NCBI GenBank assembly: GCA_051251725.1
Contig: JBPOFN010000017.1
Location: 1 to 64,000, forward strand
Direction: 5' to 3'
Source of the DNA: JALZUE01 sp051251725
GTDB lineage: Bacteria > Pseudomonadota > Gammaproteobacteria > Enterobacterales > Alteromonadaceae
DNA length: 64,000 nucleotides
Shown: positions 53,117 through 62,450 of the stretch, in pieces
Numbering within the stretch: position 1 is the stretch's first letter
Layout of the letters: the number at the start of each line of letters is the position of its first letter
Notes under the pieces: generated by a model
Seen by the model: the letters and a program-made list of their open reading frames with translations, nothing else
What the model was told of the DNA's origin: nothing
Databases searched by the model: none
Position numbers and translations under genes: made by a program

Positions 53117-53133
53117 TTGTTTAAATTTAATTT

Positions 53134-54966
53134 TTACTCAACCGTAACTGATTTGGCAAGGTTACGAGGTTGGTCAACATCTGTACCTTTGATAATTGCC
53201 ACGTAATAAGAAAGTAACTGTAATGGCAAGGTGTAAACGATTGGTGCGATCACATCTTCACAATGCGGTACGTTTATCACTTTCATGGTCTCGTCACTTT
53301 CAAACTTAGCGTCAACATCGGCGAATACATACATTAAGCCGCCACGTGCGCGGACCTCTTCTACGTTCGATTTTAATTTTTCAATTAAATCGTTTTTCGG
53401 AGCGACCACAATAACCGGCATTTCAGCGTCAATTAAGGCTAATGGTCCATGTTTTAACTCACCAGCTGCATAAGCTTCAGCGTGAATATATGAAATTTCT
53501 TTGAGTTTTAACGCCCCTTCCATAGCAATTGGGTATTGATCACCACGGCCAAGGAATAATGAATGATGTTTGTCGGCAAAGTCTTCCGCTAAGTCTTCAA
53601 TTTCAGTCGCTAACGCTAAAACTTCTTCCAGCTTATTTGGTAGTGTTGTTAAGGCTTTTAAAATATCGCTTTGCGTTTCTTTTGACATGCCATGATATTT
53701 ACCAATCGCCGTTGTCATCATCAACAAGCCAACTAACTGAGTAGTAAAAGCTTTGGTTGATGCGACGCCAATTTCAGCGCCGGCTTTGGTCATAAAGGCA
53801 AGATCAGACTCACGTACTAACGATGAACCATCAACATTACAAATAGATAAACTGGCGGTATAACCTAATTTTTTTGCTAAACGTAACGCCGCTAATGAAT
53901 CCGCTGTTTCACCTGATTGAGAAATGGTTACTAACAATGAATTTTTTGGCACAAACGATTTACGGTATCTAAATTCACTCGCGATTTCGACACTACAAGA
54001 TACGCCAGCAAGCGCTTCTAACCAATAACGCGCCACCATACCTGAGTGATAACTAGTACCACAGGCAATAATTTGTACGTGTTCAATTGTTTTGAATATC
54101 TCTTCTGCGCCAGCACCAAAGCTGTCCATACTGAGTTCATCACCAAGTATACGGCCTTCAAGTGTGTTACGAATAGCAATTGGCTGTTCGTAAGTTTCTT
54201 TTAACATGTAATGGCGAAATTCACCTTTATCGCCAGCATCATGGCTAACGTCTGACTCTTTAATTTCTCGTTCAACTGGCTTGCCGTTTAAATCAAAAAT
54301 ATTCACGTTAAAACGAGTTACTTCCGCCACGTCACCTTCTTCTAAGAAAGAAAATTTACGAGTTACCGGTAATAAAGCCATCATATCTGAAGCAATAAAG
54401 TTTTCACCTAAACCGTAACCAATAACTAACGGGCTACCAGAGCGCGCAACGATGATTTTATCAGGTGTATTCTTATCAGTGATAACAGTGCCATATGCAC
54501 CTTCTAATTGTTTAACTGTGCTTTGTACAGCGCTTAATAAGTCGTTATTGGTTTTTAATTCATGATGAACTAAGTGAGCGATCACTTCGGTGTCGGTTTC
54601 TGAGGTAAAAACATAACCTAAACCTTGTAACATGGTACGAAGTTCAGCATGATTTTCAATAATGCCGTTATGAACGATGGCAATGTTGTCTGATGAGATA
54701 TGCGGGTGAGCATTGCTTTCACTTGGAATACCATGGGTTGCCCAGCGTGTATGAGCAATCCCAGTACCACCAACTAATGGCTTAGCGGCTACGGCATCAG
54801 CAAGTTCTTGTACTTTACCTAAACGGCGTACACGTTGTAATTGCTTGTCTGAATTGATAATTGCAACACCGGCAGAGTCATATCCACGGTATTCAAGGCG
54901 CTTCAGGCCTTCAACTAAAATATCAACTACGTCTCGTTGCGCTACTGCACCTACAATGCCACACAT
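53134..54966 (-). CDS. glmS: Glutamine-fructose-6-phosphate aminotransferase GlmS
   Basis: 610 residues, normal length. It makes glucosamine-6-phosphate from fructose-6-phosphate and glutamine, the first committed step to UDP-GlcNAc. The N-terminal class II amidotransferase domain (about 1-220) starts MCGIVGAVAQRDV with the nucleophile Cys2. Two SIS isomerase domains follow (about 285-425 and 455-600), with SQSGETADSL and the closing DQPRNLAKSVTVE. The gap to deoR is 45 bases, so it is probably co-transcribed with that regulator. I find no glmS ribozyme, as expected outside Firmicutes. Confidence 0.98.
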   Translation of the reverse strand: MCGIVGAVAQRDVVDILVEGLKRLEYRGYDSAGVAIINSDKQLQRVRRLGKVQELADAVAAKPLVGGTGIAHTRWATHGIPSESNAHPHISSDNIAIVHNGIIENHAELRTMLQGLGYVFTSETDTEVIAHLVHHELKTNNDLLSAVQSTVKQLEGAYGTVITDKNTPDKIIVARSGSPLVIGYGLGENFIASDMMALLPVTRKFSFLEEGDVAEVTRFNVNIFDLNGKPVEREIKESDVSHDAGDKGEFRHYMLKETYEQPIAIRNTLEGRILGDELSMDSFGAGAEEIFKTIEHVQIIACGTSYHSGMVARYWLEALAGVSCSVEIASEFRYRKSFVPKNSLLVTISQSGETADSLAALRLAKKLGYTASLSICNVDGSSLVRESDLAFMTKAGAEIGVASTKAFTTQLVGLLMMTTAIGKYHGMSKETQSDILKALTTLPNKLEEVLALATEIEDLAEDFADKHHSLFLGRGDQYPIAMEGALKLKEISYIHAEAYAAGELKHGPLALIDAEMPVIVVAPKNDLIEKLKSNVEEVRARGGLMYVFADVDAKFESDETMKVINVPHCEDVIAPIVYTLPLQLLSYYVAIIKGTDVDQPRNLAKSVTVE

Positions 54967-55011
54967 ATTATAATCCTTTGGTAAATAATTTAATTTTGTT
55001 TAATCTATTTT

Positions 55012-55779
55012 CTAACTTAATGGCGCACAGATCACTTGTACGCCTTTGTTAATCAGTTGTTCTTTTACTGCCGGCGATAAATCTTCGTCAGTAATTAAAA
55101 TATCAATTTGCTGCCAAGTTAACTCGACATTGGGAATTTTTCGGCCAATTTTTTCTGACTCTACCATCACTATAACTTCACGTGAAACTTCGGCCATGAC
55201 GCGGCTTAAACCAATTAATTCATTAAAAGTGGTAGTGCCCGAATCAATATCAATACCATCAGCGCCGATAAAAAGCTGATCAAAATCATAACTGCGTAAT
55301 ACTTGCTCGGCAACTTGCCCTTGAAAAGATTCTGATGTTGGGTCCCACGTACCACCTGTCATCAAAATTGTCGGTTCATTTTCTAATTCATTCAATTTAT
55401 TGGCAATAATTAACGAGTTAGTCATCACCACTAAACCCGGTTTATTGGCAACATGCGCAATTAAACCTGAAGTGGTTCTACCGCTGTCGATAATAATACG
55501 GTGGTGATCTTTAATTTGCTCAGCTGCAACTTTTGCTATCACTTGCTTTCGTTTTGAAAGGTTTACCGATTTGGTCTCGGTGATCTCCTGCGGTAAAGGC
55601 ACAGCTCCGCCGTAACGACGTAATAACAAACCACTTTTTTCTAATGCAGAGAGATCTTTACGAATGGTAACTTCTGAGGTTTCAAAACGCTTAGCTAATT
55701 GATCAACACTCACCTCACCGTGCTGATTAAGCTCGGTAATAATAGTATGACGACGCTGTTGGGTATTACGTTTTGACAA
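55012..55779 (-). CDS. DeoR-family transcriptional regulator
   Basis: 255 residues. The N-terminal helix-turn-helix (about 1-57) reads RRHTIITELNQHGEVSVDQL and RFETSEVTIRKDLSAL. The C-terminal DeoR sensor domain (about 75-235) has IIDSGRTTSGLIAHV, TGGTWDPTSESFQG and IGADGIDIDSGTTTFNEL, which fit binding of a sugar phosphate. Position between glmU and glmS suggests it senses an amino-sugar phosphate and controls glmS. A 15-base near-palindrome lies just upstream of its start and a near-identical copy lies inside the gene, which suggests autoregulation. Confidence 0.9.
   Translation of the reverse strand: MSKRNTQQRRHTIITELNQHGEVSVDQLAKRFETSEVTIRKDLSALEKSGLLLRRYGGAVPLPQEITETKSVNLSKRKQVIAKVAAEQIKDHHRIIIDSGRTTSGLIAHVANKPGLVVMTNSLIIANKLNELENEPTILMTGGTWDPTSESFQGQVAEQVLRSYDFDQLFIGADGIDIDSGTTTFNELIGLSRVMAEVSREVIVMVESEKIGRKIPNVELTWQQIDILITDEDLSPAVKEQLINKGVQVICAPLS
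55546..55560. promoter_or_regulatory. Second operator-like site inside the deoR-type gene
   Basis: CTTTCGTTTTGAAAG differs at one base from the site at 55795-55809 read on its other strand. It is in coding sequence (Leu-Ser-Lys-Arg-Lys), about 249 bases away, a layout suited to repression by DNA looping. Confidence 0.4.
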
Positions 55780-55794
55780 ATCTGTAAGCCTTAA

Positions 55795-55809
55795 CTTTCG
55801 AAACGAAAG
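55795..55809. promoter_or_regulatory. Candidate operator of the DeoR-family regulator
   Basis: CTTTCGAAACGAAAG: perfect six-base arms around AAA, 16 bases before the regulator's start. TTTCG/CGAAA half-sites are the usual style of DeoR-family operators such as those of AgaR and GlpR. Confidence 0.5.
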
Positions 55810-55850
55810 AAATTATATAGATCATCGAAACAATTGCAAATATTTAGCTG

Positions 55851-55878
55851 AAAAAAAGAGCAACTAAATTGCTGCTCT
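55851..55878 (-). terminator. Terminator of the S9 peptidase gene
   Basis: On the minus strand AGAGCA and TGCTCT pair over a ten-base loop and run into seven T, 45 bases after the stop. Confidence 0.8.
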
Positions 55879-55922
55879 GTTTTTAACTTTATTACGCTTT
55901 AGATAAATGTGTGTATTGAGGC

Positions 55923-57836
55923 TTAATTAATCGGTAAATACTTATCTAAAAACTGATTCATTGCGGTAAAGGTTTGCAGGCGATGCTCGTTATTACTAAG
56001 GTAATGATCCGCTTCATCTATTTCAACATACTGAACAACTTTGTCTTCATCTTCGAGCTCATCAAACATATCTTCGCTTTGTGAAACCCTGACCACCCGA
56101 TCTTTAGTTCCGTGAATCAATAATACCGGCGTATTCACTTTTTCAGCATGTTTTAACGGTGACACTTGCCACAGTTTGTCGTAGTCATCACCAATTTGTT
56201 TTTTTACTATCTCAAAATGGGTAAATCGACGACGCGACTTTACTAAAGCTTCAACGTCAGTAACACCAGCAAAGCTCACCGCGCATTGATATAAATCAGG
56301 AGTTTTAATGGTGCCCATTAATGCAGCGTAACCACCATAGCTGGCGCCAATAATACAAATTTTGTTTTTATCTGCGATACCTTCTTTGATCAACCAACGC
56401 GTTCCGTCTTCAACGTCGTCTTGCATTGCTTGACCCCAAGCACCTAATCCTTGTTTCATAAAGTCATAACCGTAACCAGATGAACCTCTAAAGTTCATTT
56501 GTAATACCGCATAACCTTTATTAGCAAAAAACTGAGTCCAATAATCAAAACCTTTACCGTCATAACTAATAGGGCCACCGTGCGGGAAAATAATTGTTGC
56601 TAGATTTTCTTTTTTAGCGCCGATAGGTTTTGTTAAATACCCTTCTATTTTTAAACCATCACGTGCTTGATAAGAAACTTTTTCTTTTTTAGCTAATAAT
56701 TCTGGATGTAATTTACGGTATCGATAAGCTAACACTTCAAGCGATTTTTCTTTTTTATTACCAATTAGATACATCCCCGGTTCATTATCACTGCTAGCAA
56801 ATAGAATATAGCTATTACCGTCGTCACTATAATCAATTAATCTATTAGTAGTATCTGGCAATGCTTTATCGATTGATTCAATGAAGTTTTTGTATTCTTG
56901 ATGCCAATAATGATCACCAACGCCAATAACTTCTTTGGTGATTGGCGAGCGCCGAAGCCTGTTTGAAACGTCGTAGTTTTCATCAAAATGAACCAATTTT
57001 TTGGTTAACTTTGGATCGCTTAAATCAACTTTAAAGATTGCGTCTTTGCCTTGATGTAAGGCTTCAACAAATAACGTTTTATTATCAGCATCAAAACCTA
57101 AAGGCCAAACTTGTTCACGAGAAAACGCTTCAAATTCCCATAAAGTTTTTATGCCGCCATCGAGCTCTTTTTCAATAATTCGATAAGTCGTTTCATCACG
57201 GCGTATACCTATTCGTACGTTTGAGTCTTCATCGGTTAGCCAATCATCAACATAACTTCTCGGTTTTTGAATAATTTTAGCTCTTTTACCTTTATCAGTG
57301 ATCGGTACTCTAACAACGGCAGTCGCTGAGCCATGCACAAAACCTGAAAATTGCATCAAAATATGATTGTCATCTTCTGGTAGTATATCAACGATATTAG
57401 AAAGAATATTCGAGAGATAAAGCATTTTATTCGACAATCGTCTTGGAAATACCGGCTCCATTTCAGCAGTTTTAACATCGACCCGTAACAATCTCGTTTC
57501 AGTAGTTGGCGTTCCGTGTCGCATGGCAGGAAATTTAGCTTTCATTAATAAAACATCGTTATTTCCCCATAAAATTGAGGTGATAACGTATTTTTCATTT
57601 TCTGAAAAAGCGAGCTGTTTTTTACTATTATCTTTAGTGTCCATCATCAACACTAACACGCCCTGCTTTTCCTTCGCGTCAACTTTGATCATATAAGCGA
57701 CATAGCGACCATTTGGTGAAAGTGCAACGTTACTTACATCAGGAATACTGACAATATCTTGATAAGAAAGCTTAATATCGCTTGAATATGCGATAAAAGA
57801 GCTAAGCATTAGAAAAATAAAGCTAAGGATTTTCAT
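55923..57836 (-). CDS. Exported S9-family prolyl oligopeptidase-like peptidase
   Basis: 637 residues. A signal peptide (about 1-18, ending AYS) sends it to the periplasm. A beta-propeller (about 25-375) precedes the alpha/beta-hydrolase peptidase domain (about 385-635). The catalytic Ser is in GASYGGYAAL, the Asp in IHGTKDRVV and the His in DEADHYLS; the GGP in IFPHGGPISY is the oxyanion loop. It probably trims peptides from protein decay. It lies 101 bases after glmU, with its own terminator. The beta-propeller start DIVSIPDVSNVALSPNGRYV is typical of Alteromonadales S9 proteins. Confidence 0.92.
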   Translation of the reverse strand: MKILSFIFLMLSSFIAYSSDIKLSYQDIVSIPDVSNVALSPNGRYVAYMIKVDAKEKQGVLVLMMDTKDNSKKQLAFSENEKYVITSILWGNNDVLLMKAKFPAMRHGTPTTETRLLRVDVKTAEMEPVFPRRLSNKMLYLSNILSNIVDILPEDDNHILMQFSGFVHGSATAVVRVPITDKGKRAKIIQKPRSYVDDWLTDEDSNVRIGIRRDETTYRIIEKELDGGIKTLWEFEAFSREQVWPLGFDADNKTLFVEALHQGKDAIFKVDLSDPKLTKKLVHFDENYDVSNRLRRSPITKEVIGVGDHYWHQEYKNFIESIDKALPDTTNRLIDYSDDGNSYILFASSDNEPGMYLIGNKKEKSLEVLAYRYRKLHPELLAKKEKVSYQARDGLKIEGYLTKPIGAKKENLATIIFPHGGPISYDGKGFDYWTQFFANKGYAVLQMNFRGSSGYGYDFMKQGLGAWGQAMQDDVEDGTRWLIKEGIADKNKICIIGASYGGYAALMGTIKTPDLYQCAVSFAGVTDVEALVKSRRRFTHFEIVKKQIGDDYDKLWQVSPLKHAEKVNTPVLLIHGTKDRVVRVSQSEDMFDELEDEDKVVQYVEIDEADHYLSNNEHRLQTFTAMNQFLDKYLPIN

Positions 57837-57937
57837 ATAACATCCATATTAAATTATTGGAAGCACACCTTGTGTACTTCCTTATTGTTTTATTTTTATA
57901 CTATATTTTTTAAGTTTCTGTTAACCGTGTCAATAAA

Positions 57938-59314
57938 TTATTTTTTAGTTGGTCTTTGCCAGCCAGTGACATTGCGTTGTTTGGCTCGAGCAATTGATAA
58001 TTCACTATCCGCTACGTCTTTAGATATGGTAGACCCTGCACCAGTAGTAGCGCCATGACCAATAGTTACTGGCGCAACTAGCGAAGCATTAGAACCAATA
58101 AAAGCGCCATCGCCAATAATTGTTTTCGATTTATTTACGCCATCATAATTACATGTAATGGTTCCTGCACCAATATTCGCCCCTTTACCTACTTGGGTAT
58201 CACCCAAATAAGTTAAGTGCCCTGCTTTTGAGCCTTCACCTAAAGTTGAGTTTTTCATTTCAACAAAATTGCCAATATGTGAATTTCGATCTAAGACTGA
58301 ACCTGGTCGAATACGAGCAAATGGGCCAGCTGAAGCAAGTTCACCAATAATGGCATTTTCGATGATGCTATTCGGTTTAATGAACGCACCTTTGCCAATT
58401 TGACTATTAATTAAAATACAATTAGCGCCAATAGTCACGTTATCCGCTAATGAAACATCACCTTCAAAAATACAGTTAATGTCAATTGACACTTCTTGCC
58501 CAACCGTGACATTACCGCGAATATCAATACGATTTGGATCACGTAAGCTAGCGCCCGCGATCATTAATTCTTCCGCTTTGCGTAATTGATACGCGCGCTC
58601 TAAATTTGCCAGTTGAACACGGTTATTAGCCCCTTCTACTTCTATTTCAGAATCAGGATGTGCAGTGGCTATTACTTTACCTTCATTGTGACAAGCCGCA
58701 ATTATATCAGTTAAATAATATTCGCCTTGGGCATTGTCGTTCGATAAATTTGCTAACCAGCGTTTTAAATCACCGCCATTTGCTAATAAAATTCCGGTGT
58801 TACATTCATTAATCGCTAGCTGCTCAGGCGCTGCGTCTTTTTGTTCTATGATACCAACAACTGTATTGCTAGCAGTATCACGCATAATACGGCCATAGCC
58901 ACTTGGATTAGCTAATTTTACTGTTAATAACGCCATACCATTATCAGGTTTAACGGCAATTAAGCTTTCTAACGTTGACACCTTAGTTAAAGGTACATCA
59001 CCGTATAAGACTAAAACGTCTTCATCGTCTTTTAAAAAAGGTGAAGCCATATCGACCGCATGTCCGGTGCCTAGTTGCTCCGCTTGCTCAACAAAAGTTA
59101 AGTCACTACCGGTATTATTTTTAGTTAATGTCGCTTTTAAGACCTCACCACCAAAACCATAAACGAGGTAAATATTTTCTGAATTTACTTGTCTGGCGGC
59201 ATCAATAACATGGCCAACCATAGGTTTTTCAGCAACAGGATGCAGTACTTTAGGTAGTGATGAACGCATGCGAGTACCTTTACCCGCGGCAAGAATGACA
59301 ACTGACAATGACAT
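57938..59314 (-). CDS. glmU: Bifunctional UDP-GlcNAc pyrophosphorylase/GlcN-1-P acetyltransferase GlmU
   Basis: 458 residues. It acetylates glucosamine-1-phosphate and couples the product to UTP, giving UDP-GlcNAc for peptidoglycan and lipopolysaccharide. The N-terminal uridylyltransferase (about 1-228) has LAAGKGTRMRSSLPKVLHPV. The C-terminal left-handed beta-helix (about 250-455) shows the hexapeptide repeats, with GNFVEMKNSTLGEGSKAGHL, GAGTITCNYDGVNK and FIGSNASLVAPV. It follows the atp operon, the classical neighbour arrangement, though separated by its own 366-base gap with a terminator. Confidence 0.97.
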   Translation of the reverse strand: MSLSVVILAAGKGTRMRSSLPKVLHPVAEKPMVGHVIDAARQVNSENIYLVYGFGGEVLKATLTKNNTGSDLTFVEQAEQLGTGHAVDMASPFLKDDEDVLVLYGDVPLTKVSTLESLIAVKPDNGMALLTVKLANPSGYGRIMRDTASNTVVGIIEQKDAAPEQLAINECNTGILLANGGDLKRWLANLSNDNAQGEYYLTDIIAACHNEGKVIATAHPDSEIEVEGANNRVQLANLERAYQLRKAEELMIAGASLRDPNRIDIRGNVTVGQEVSIDINCIFEGDVSLADNVTIGANCILINSQIGKGAFIKPNSIIENAIIGELASAGPFARIRPGSVLDRNSHIGNFVEMKNSTLGEGSKAGHLTYLGDTQVGKGANIGAGTITCNYDGVNKSKTIIGDGAFIGSNASLVAPVTIGHGATTGAGSTISKDVADSELSIARAKQRNVTGWQRPTKK

Positions 59315-59680
59315 AAAATAATCCGATTATTATTGTGTGGTACAAATTAAAAACATTGTAACCTTGTTTTTACTTTTGTTCATCGCCTTAACAAATTTTT
59401 AATAAAAAAGACGCGTTTAGGTAGTTTATCGCGCTAGGTATTAATGACTTCATCAATTAGTGATTTTATAACGCCGCTTGAACGGTCAATACCTTTTATG
59501 GTTAATATCAGTAAAATATTCATCTTGAATATGGTTATTTCTTTCACGCATAGAAGTGCGGAACGATGCGTAAAAATGGATGTATTTTTTCAAATAACAG
59601 ACATAAAAAAACGACTGATTACTTAAGTAAACAGTCGTTTTTGATCACTAAAACTTAGTGTAAGTATTTAGAACGGTTTG
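59315..59680. other. Gap between atpC and glmU: terminator and glmU promoter
   Basis: 366 bases. The atp terminator occupies 59606-59642. The rest should contain the glmU promoter. A 60-codon plus-strand frame here overlaps the terminator and is not accepted as a gene. I see no RNA gene. Confidence 0.6.
59606..59642 (-). terminator. Terminator of the atp operon
   Basis: AAAAACGACTG and CAGTCGTTTTT are perfect 11-base arms over a 14-base loop that itself contains a short palindrome (ACTTAAGT). T-runs on both sides. It lies 39 bases after atpC. Confidence 0.85.
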
Positions 59681-60100
59681 CTATTTTTTGCTTGTTGCTT
59701 GAATAACACGCAATTGTGCAACAGCACGTGCTAATTCAGCAGCAGCTTCAGCATAGTTAACATCGCTACCTTGAGCATTCAAATGCCCTTCAGCGCGTTG
59801 TTTAGCAGCTTCAGCAGCTTGTTCATCCAAGTCTTCTGCACGTGTAGCTACATCAGCTAACACAATCACGTTATTTGGTTGAACTTCTAACATACCGCCT
59901 GATAAATAAAGAACTTCTTCTTCCCCGCCTTGCTTAACAATGCGAGCCATACCAGGTTTTAGTGAGGTCAATAAAGGTGCATGACCAGGCATAATGCCTA
60001 ACTCACCTTCACTACCAGATATCTGTAATGATTCAATGCTACCAGAAAACAAAGCTTCTTCAGCACTTACCACATTAAGATTTACAGTCATTGCTGCCAT
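59681..60100 (-). CDS. atpC: ATP synthase F1 epsilon subunit
   Basis: 139 residues, normal length. Epsilon binds gamma in the F1 stalk and limits wasteful ATP hydrolysis. Beta-sandwich domain (about 1-85) with SGSEGELGIMPGHAPLLTSL, then two C-terminal helices (about 90-138). It is the last gene of the operon, 30 bases after atpD and directly before a strong terminator. The start sits behind AGGAGG, a strong ribosome site. Confidence 0.97.
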   Translation of the reverse strand: MAAMTVNLNVVSAEEALFSGSIESLQISGSEGELGIMPGHAPLLTSLKPGMARIVKQGGEEEVLYLSGGMLEVQPNNVIVLADVATRAEDLDEQAAEAAKQRAEGHLNAQGSDVNYAEAAAELARAVAQLRVIQATSKK

Positions 60101-60130
60101 GTGACCTCCTAGTTGCTTTCTAAAACCAAA

Positions 60131-61516
60131 TTACATTGATTTCGCTTTTTCGATTGCTTCTTCAATAGAACCAACCATGTAGAAAGCTTGTTCTGGTAAG
60201 TCATCATAATCACCAGCAAGAATACCTTTAAAGCCAGCAATTGTGTCTTTAAGTGGTACGTATCGGCCAGGACAACTGTTAAATACTTCAGCAACGAAGA
60301 ACGGTTGAGATAAAAAGCGCTGAATCTTACGTGCACGATATACAATTTGCTTATCTTCTTCAGAAAGCTCATCCATACCTAAGATTGCAATAATATCTTT
60401 TAATTCTTTGTAACGTTGTAATGTTGATTGAACACCACGAGCCGTTTCATAATGCTCAGTACCAACAACTAATGGATCTAATTGACGCGAAGTCGAATCA
60501 AGTGGATCAATGGCTGGATAAATACCTTGAGCAGCGATGGCACGGTTAAGTACAACTGTTGCATCTAAGTGAGCAAAGGTAGTTGCTGGACTAGGGTCAG
60601 TTAAATCATCTGCAGGTACGTATACCGCTTGAATTGAAGTAATTGAACCAGTTTTAGTTGAAGTAATACGTTCCTGTAATAAACCCATTTCTTCAGCAAG
60701 CGTTGGTTGGTAACCAACCGCTGATGGCATACGACCTAGAAGTGCAGATACTTCAGTACCAGCAAGTGTGTAACGGTAGATGTTATCAACGAAGAAAAGT
60801 ACATCACGACCTTCATCACGGAACTTTTCAGCCATTGTTAAACCAGTAAAGGCAACACGTAAACGGTTTCCTGGAGGCTCGTTCATTTGGCCGTAAACTA
60901 ATGATACTTTATCAAGTACATTAGAGTCGTTCATTTCATGGTAGAAATCGTTACCTTCACGAGTACGCTCACCAACACCAGCGAATACAGAATAACCACT
61001 GTGCTCGATAGCGATGTTACGGATAAGCTCCATCATGTTTACTGTTTTACCAACACCAGCACCACCAAATAAACCAACTTTACCACCCTTAGCGAATGGA
61101 CAAACTAAATCGATTACTTTGATACCTGTTTCTAATAACTCACTAGACATTGACTGTTCAGCATAAGCTGGAGAAGCACGATGAATTGACCACCTCTCTT
61201 TTTCGCCAATAGGACCAGCTTCATCAATAGGCTCACCAAGTACGTTCATGATGCGACCTAAAGTCTCCACACCTACTGGTACTTGGATGTTTTTGCCTGT
61301 ATTTTCTACGTTCAGACCACGACGCAAACCGTCAGATGAACCCATAGCAATAGCACGTACAACGCCACCACCAAGTTGCTGTTGTACTTCTAGTACTAAG
61401 CCACTTAAGTCACCTTCTGTTATGTTTAATGCATCGTATACCTGAGGTACAGCATTTTGTGGGAATTCTACATCCACAACTGCGCCAATTATTTGGACGA
61501 CTTTACCTGTACTCAT
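60131..61516 (-). CDS. atpD: ATP synthase F1 beta subunit
   Basis: 461 residues. It is the catalytic subunit of F1. Walker A GGAGVGKTVNMMELI, Walker B region VLFFVDNIYRYT, the ERTREGNDFYHEM stretch, and the ALLGRMPSAVGYQPTLA loop are all present, with the DELSEEDKQIVYRARKIQ near the C-terminus. The reading frame is intact from MSTGKVVQIIGAVVDVEF to the end. It is placed between atpG and atpC, as always in the F1 operon. Confidence 0.98.
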   Translation of the reverse strand: MSTGKVVQIIGAVVDVEFPQNAVPQVYDALNITEGDLSGLVLEVQQQLGGGVVRAIAMGSSDGLRRGLNVENTGKNIQVPVGVETLGRIMNVLGEPIDEAGPIGEKERWSIHRASPAYAEQSMSSELLETGIKVIDLVCPFAKGGKVGLFGGAGVGKTVNMMELIRNIAIEHSGYSVFAGVGERTREGNDFYHEMNDSNVLDKVSLVYGQMNEPPGNRLRVAFTGLTMAEKFRDEGRDVLFFVDNIYRYTLAGTEVSALLGRMPSAVGYQPTLAEEMGLLQERITSTKTGSITSIQAVYVPADDLTDPSPATTFAHLDATVVLNRAIAAQGIYPAIDPLDSTSRQLDPLVVGTEHYETARGVQSTLQRYKELKDIIAILGMDELSEEDKQIVYRARKIQRFLSQPFFVAEVFNSCPGRYVPLKDTIAGFKGILAGDYDDLPEQAFYMVGSIEEAIEKAKSM

Positions 61517-61562
61517 GTTAAATCCTCTAATCTTTTGCTCTTATTTTAAAAAGAACCTTTGC

Positions 61563-62423
61563 TTATACCGCTGCTGCACCAGCACAAATTTCACCCAATT
61601 CTTGAGTAATACTTGCTTGACGCGCTTTGTTATATACCAATTGTAAATCATCAATGATGTCACCCGCATTATCTGTTGCAGCTTTCATTGCAACCATACG
61701 AGCAGCTTGTTCACATGCGAGGTTTTCAACCACACCTTGATATACTTGAGATTCTGTATAACGAACTAATAATTGATCAAGTAACGCTTGAGCATCTGGT
61801 TCGTATATATAATCCCAGCGATGTTGAATTTCGTCATCATCTGACTTAGGCAAAGGTAAAAGTTGATCGATTGTTGGCTTTTGCGTCATTGTATTTACAA
61901 ACTTATTGTAAACAACAAATAACTTATCTATCTCGCCGTTATCATAGGCATTTAGCATCACTTTAACACTGCCAATAAGGTCAGTAATTGAAGGGCTATC
62001 ACCTAAACCTGAAATTTGTGAAGTAATTTTTGAGCCCATATTATTGAAAAATGATGTGGCTTTAGAGCCCACGACACCAAATTCAACTTCGGCTCCTTGT
62101 GATTGCCATTTACCAGCATCAACAAGAACTTGTTTAAATAAGTTAATATTCAAACCACCACACAAACCACGGTCGGTAGAGACGACAATATAACCTACGC
62201 GCTTAACTTCTCGCTCTTCCAAATAAGGATGGCGATATTCTAAGTTACCAAGCGCGATGTGACCGATCACATTCCGCATATTTTCAGCGTATGGACGAGA
62301 AGCAGCCATTCCTTCTTGCGCTTTGCGCATTTTAGAGGCTGCAACCATTTCCATCGCGCCGGTGATCTTCTGTGTGTTTTTTACACTTCCAATCTTCGAT
62401 TTTATCTCTTTAGCGCCGGACAT
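61563..62423 (-). CDS. atpG: ATP synthase F1 gamma subunit
   Basis: 286 residues. Gamma is the rotating shaft that links the proton-driven ring to the catalytic sites. The N-terminal helix MSGAKEIKSKIGSVKNTQKI and C-terminal ASITQELGEICAGAAAV form the coiled-coil shaft; ITSQISGLGDSPSITDLIG and YIVVSTDRGLCGGLN belong to the globular part. It is 27 bases after atpA and 46 before atpD on the same strand. Confidence 0.97.
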   Translation of the reverse strand: MSGAKEIKSKIGSVKNTQKITGAMEMVAASKMRKAQEGMAASRPYAENMRNVIGHIALGNLEYRHPYLEEREVKRVGYIVVSTDRGLCGGLNINLFKQVLVDAGKWQSQGAEVEFGVVGSKATSFFNNMGSKITSQISGLGDSPSITDLIGSVKVMLNAYDNGEIDKLFVVYNKFVNTMTQKPTIDQLLPLPKSDDDEIQHRWDYIYEPDAQALLDQLLVRYTESQVYQGVVENLACEQAARMVAMKAATDNAGDIIDDLQLVYNKARQASITQELGEICAGAAAV

Positions 62424-62450
62424 GACTTTTCTCCACGAAAGGTTATCTTG

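Larger units (their letters stand above)
52796..53133. other. SulP promoter region and downstream region of glmS
   Basis: 338 bases without a gene. The left half should contain the SulP promoter. The right half holds two hairpins: one (53007-53054) with A- and T-runs on both sides, and one (53077-53116) with a T-run only on the plus strand. The second cannot serve glmS, so a plus-strand transcript may end here. Confidence 0.6.

Noticed and set aside
54967..55011. glmS ribozyme or other riboswitch before glmS
   Set aside because: The gap is only 45 bases and shows no structured leader. The ribozyme is known from Gram-positive bacteria.
57859..57881. Terminator between glmU and the S9 gene
   Set aside because: The hairpin GGAAG...CTTCC has a mismatch and no T-run on the minus strand; support is too weak for a feature.
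59444..59626. 60-codon plus-strand frame between atpC and glmU
   Set aside because: It overlaps the atp terminator, has no clear ribosome site and no recognisable protein features.
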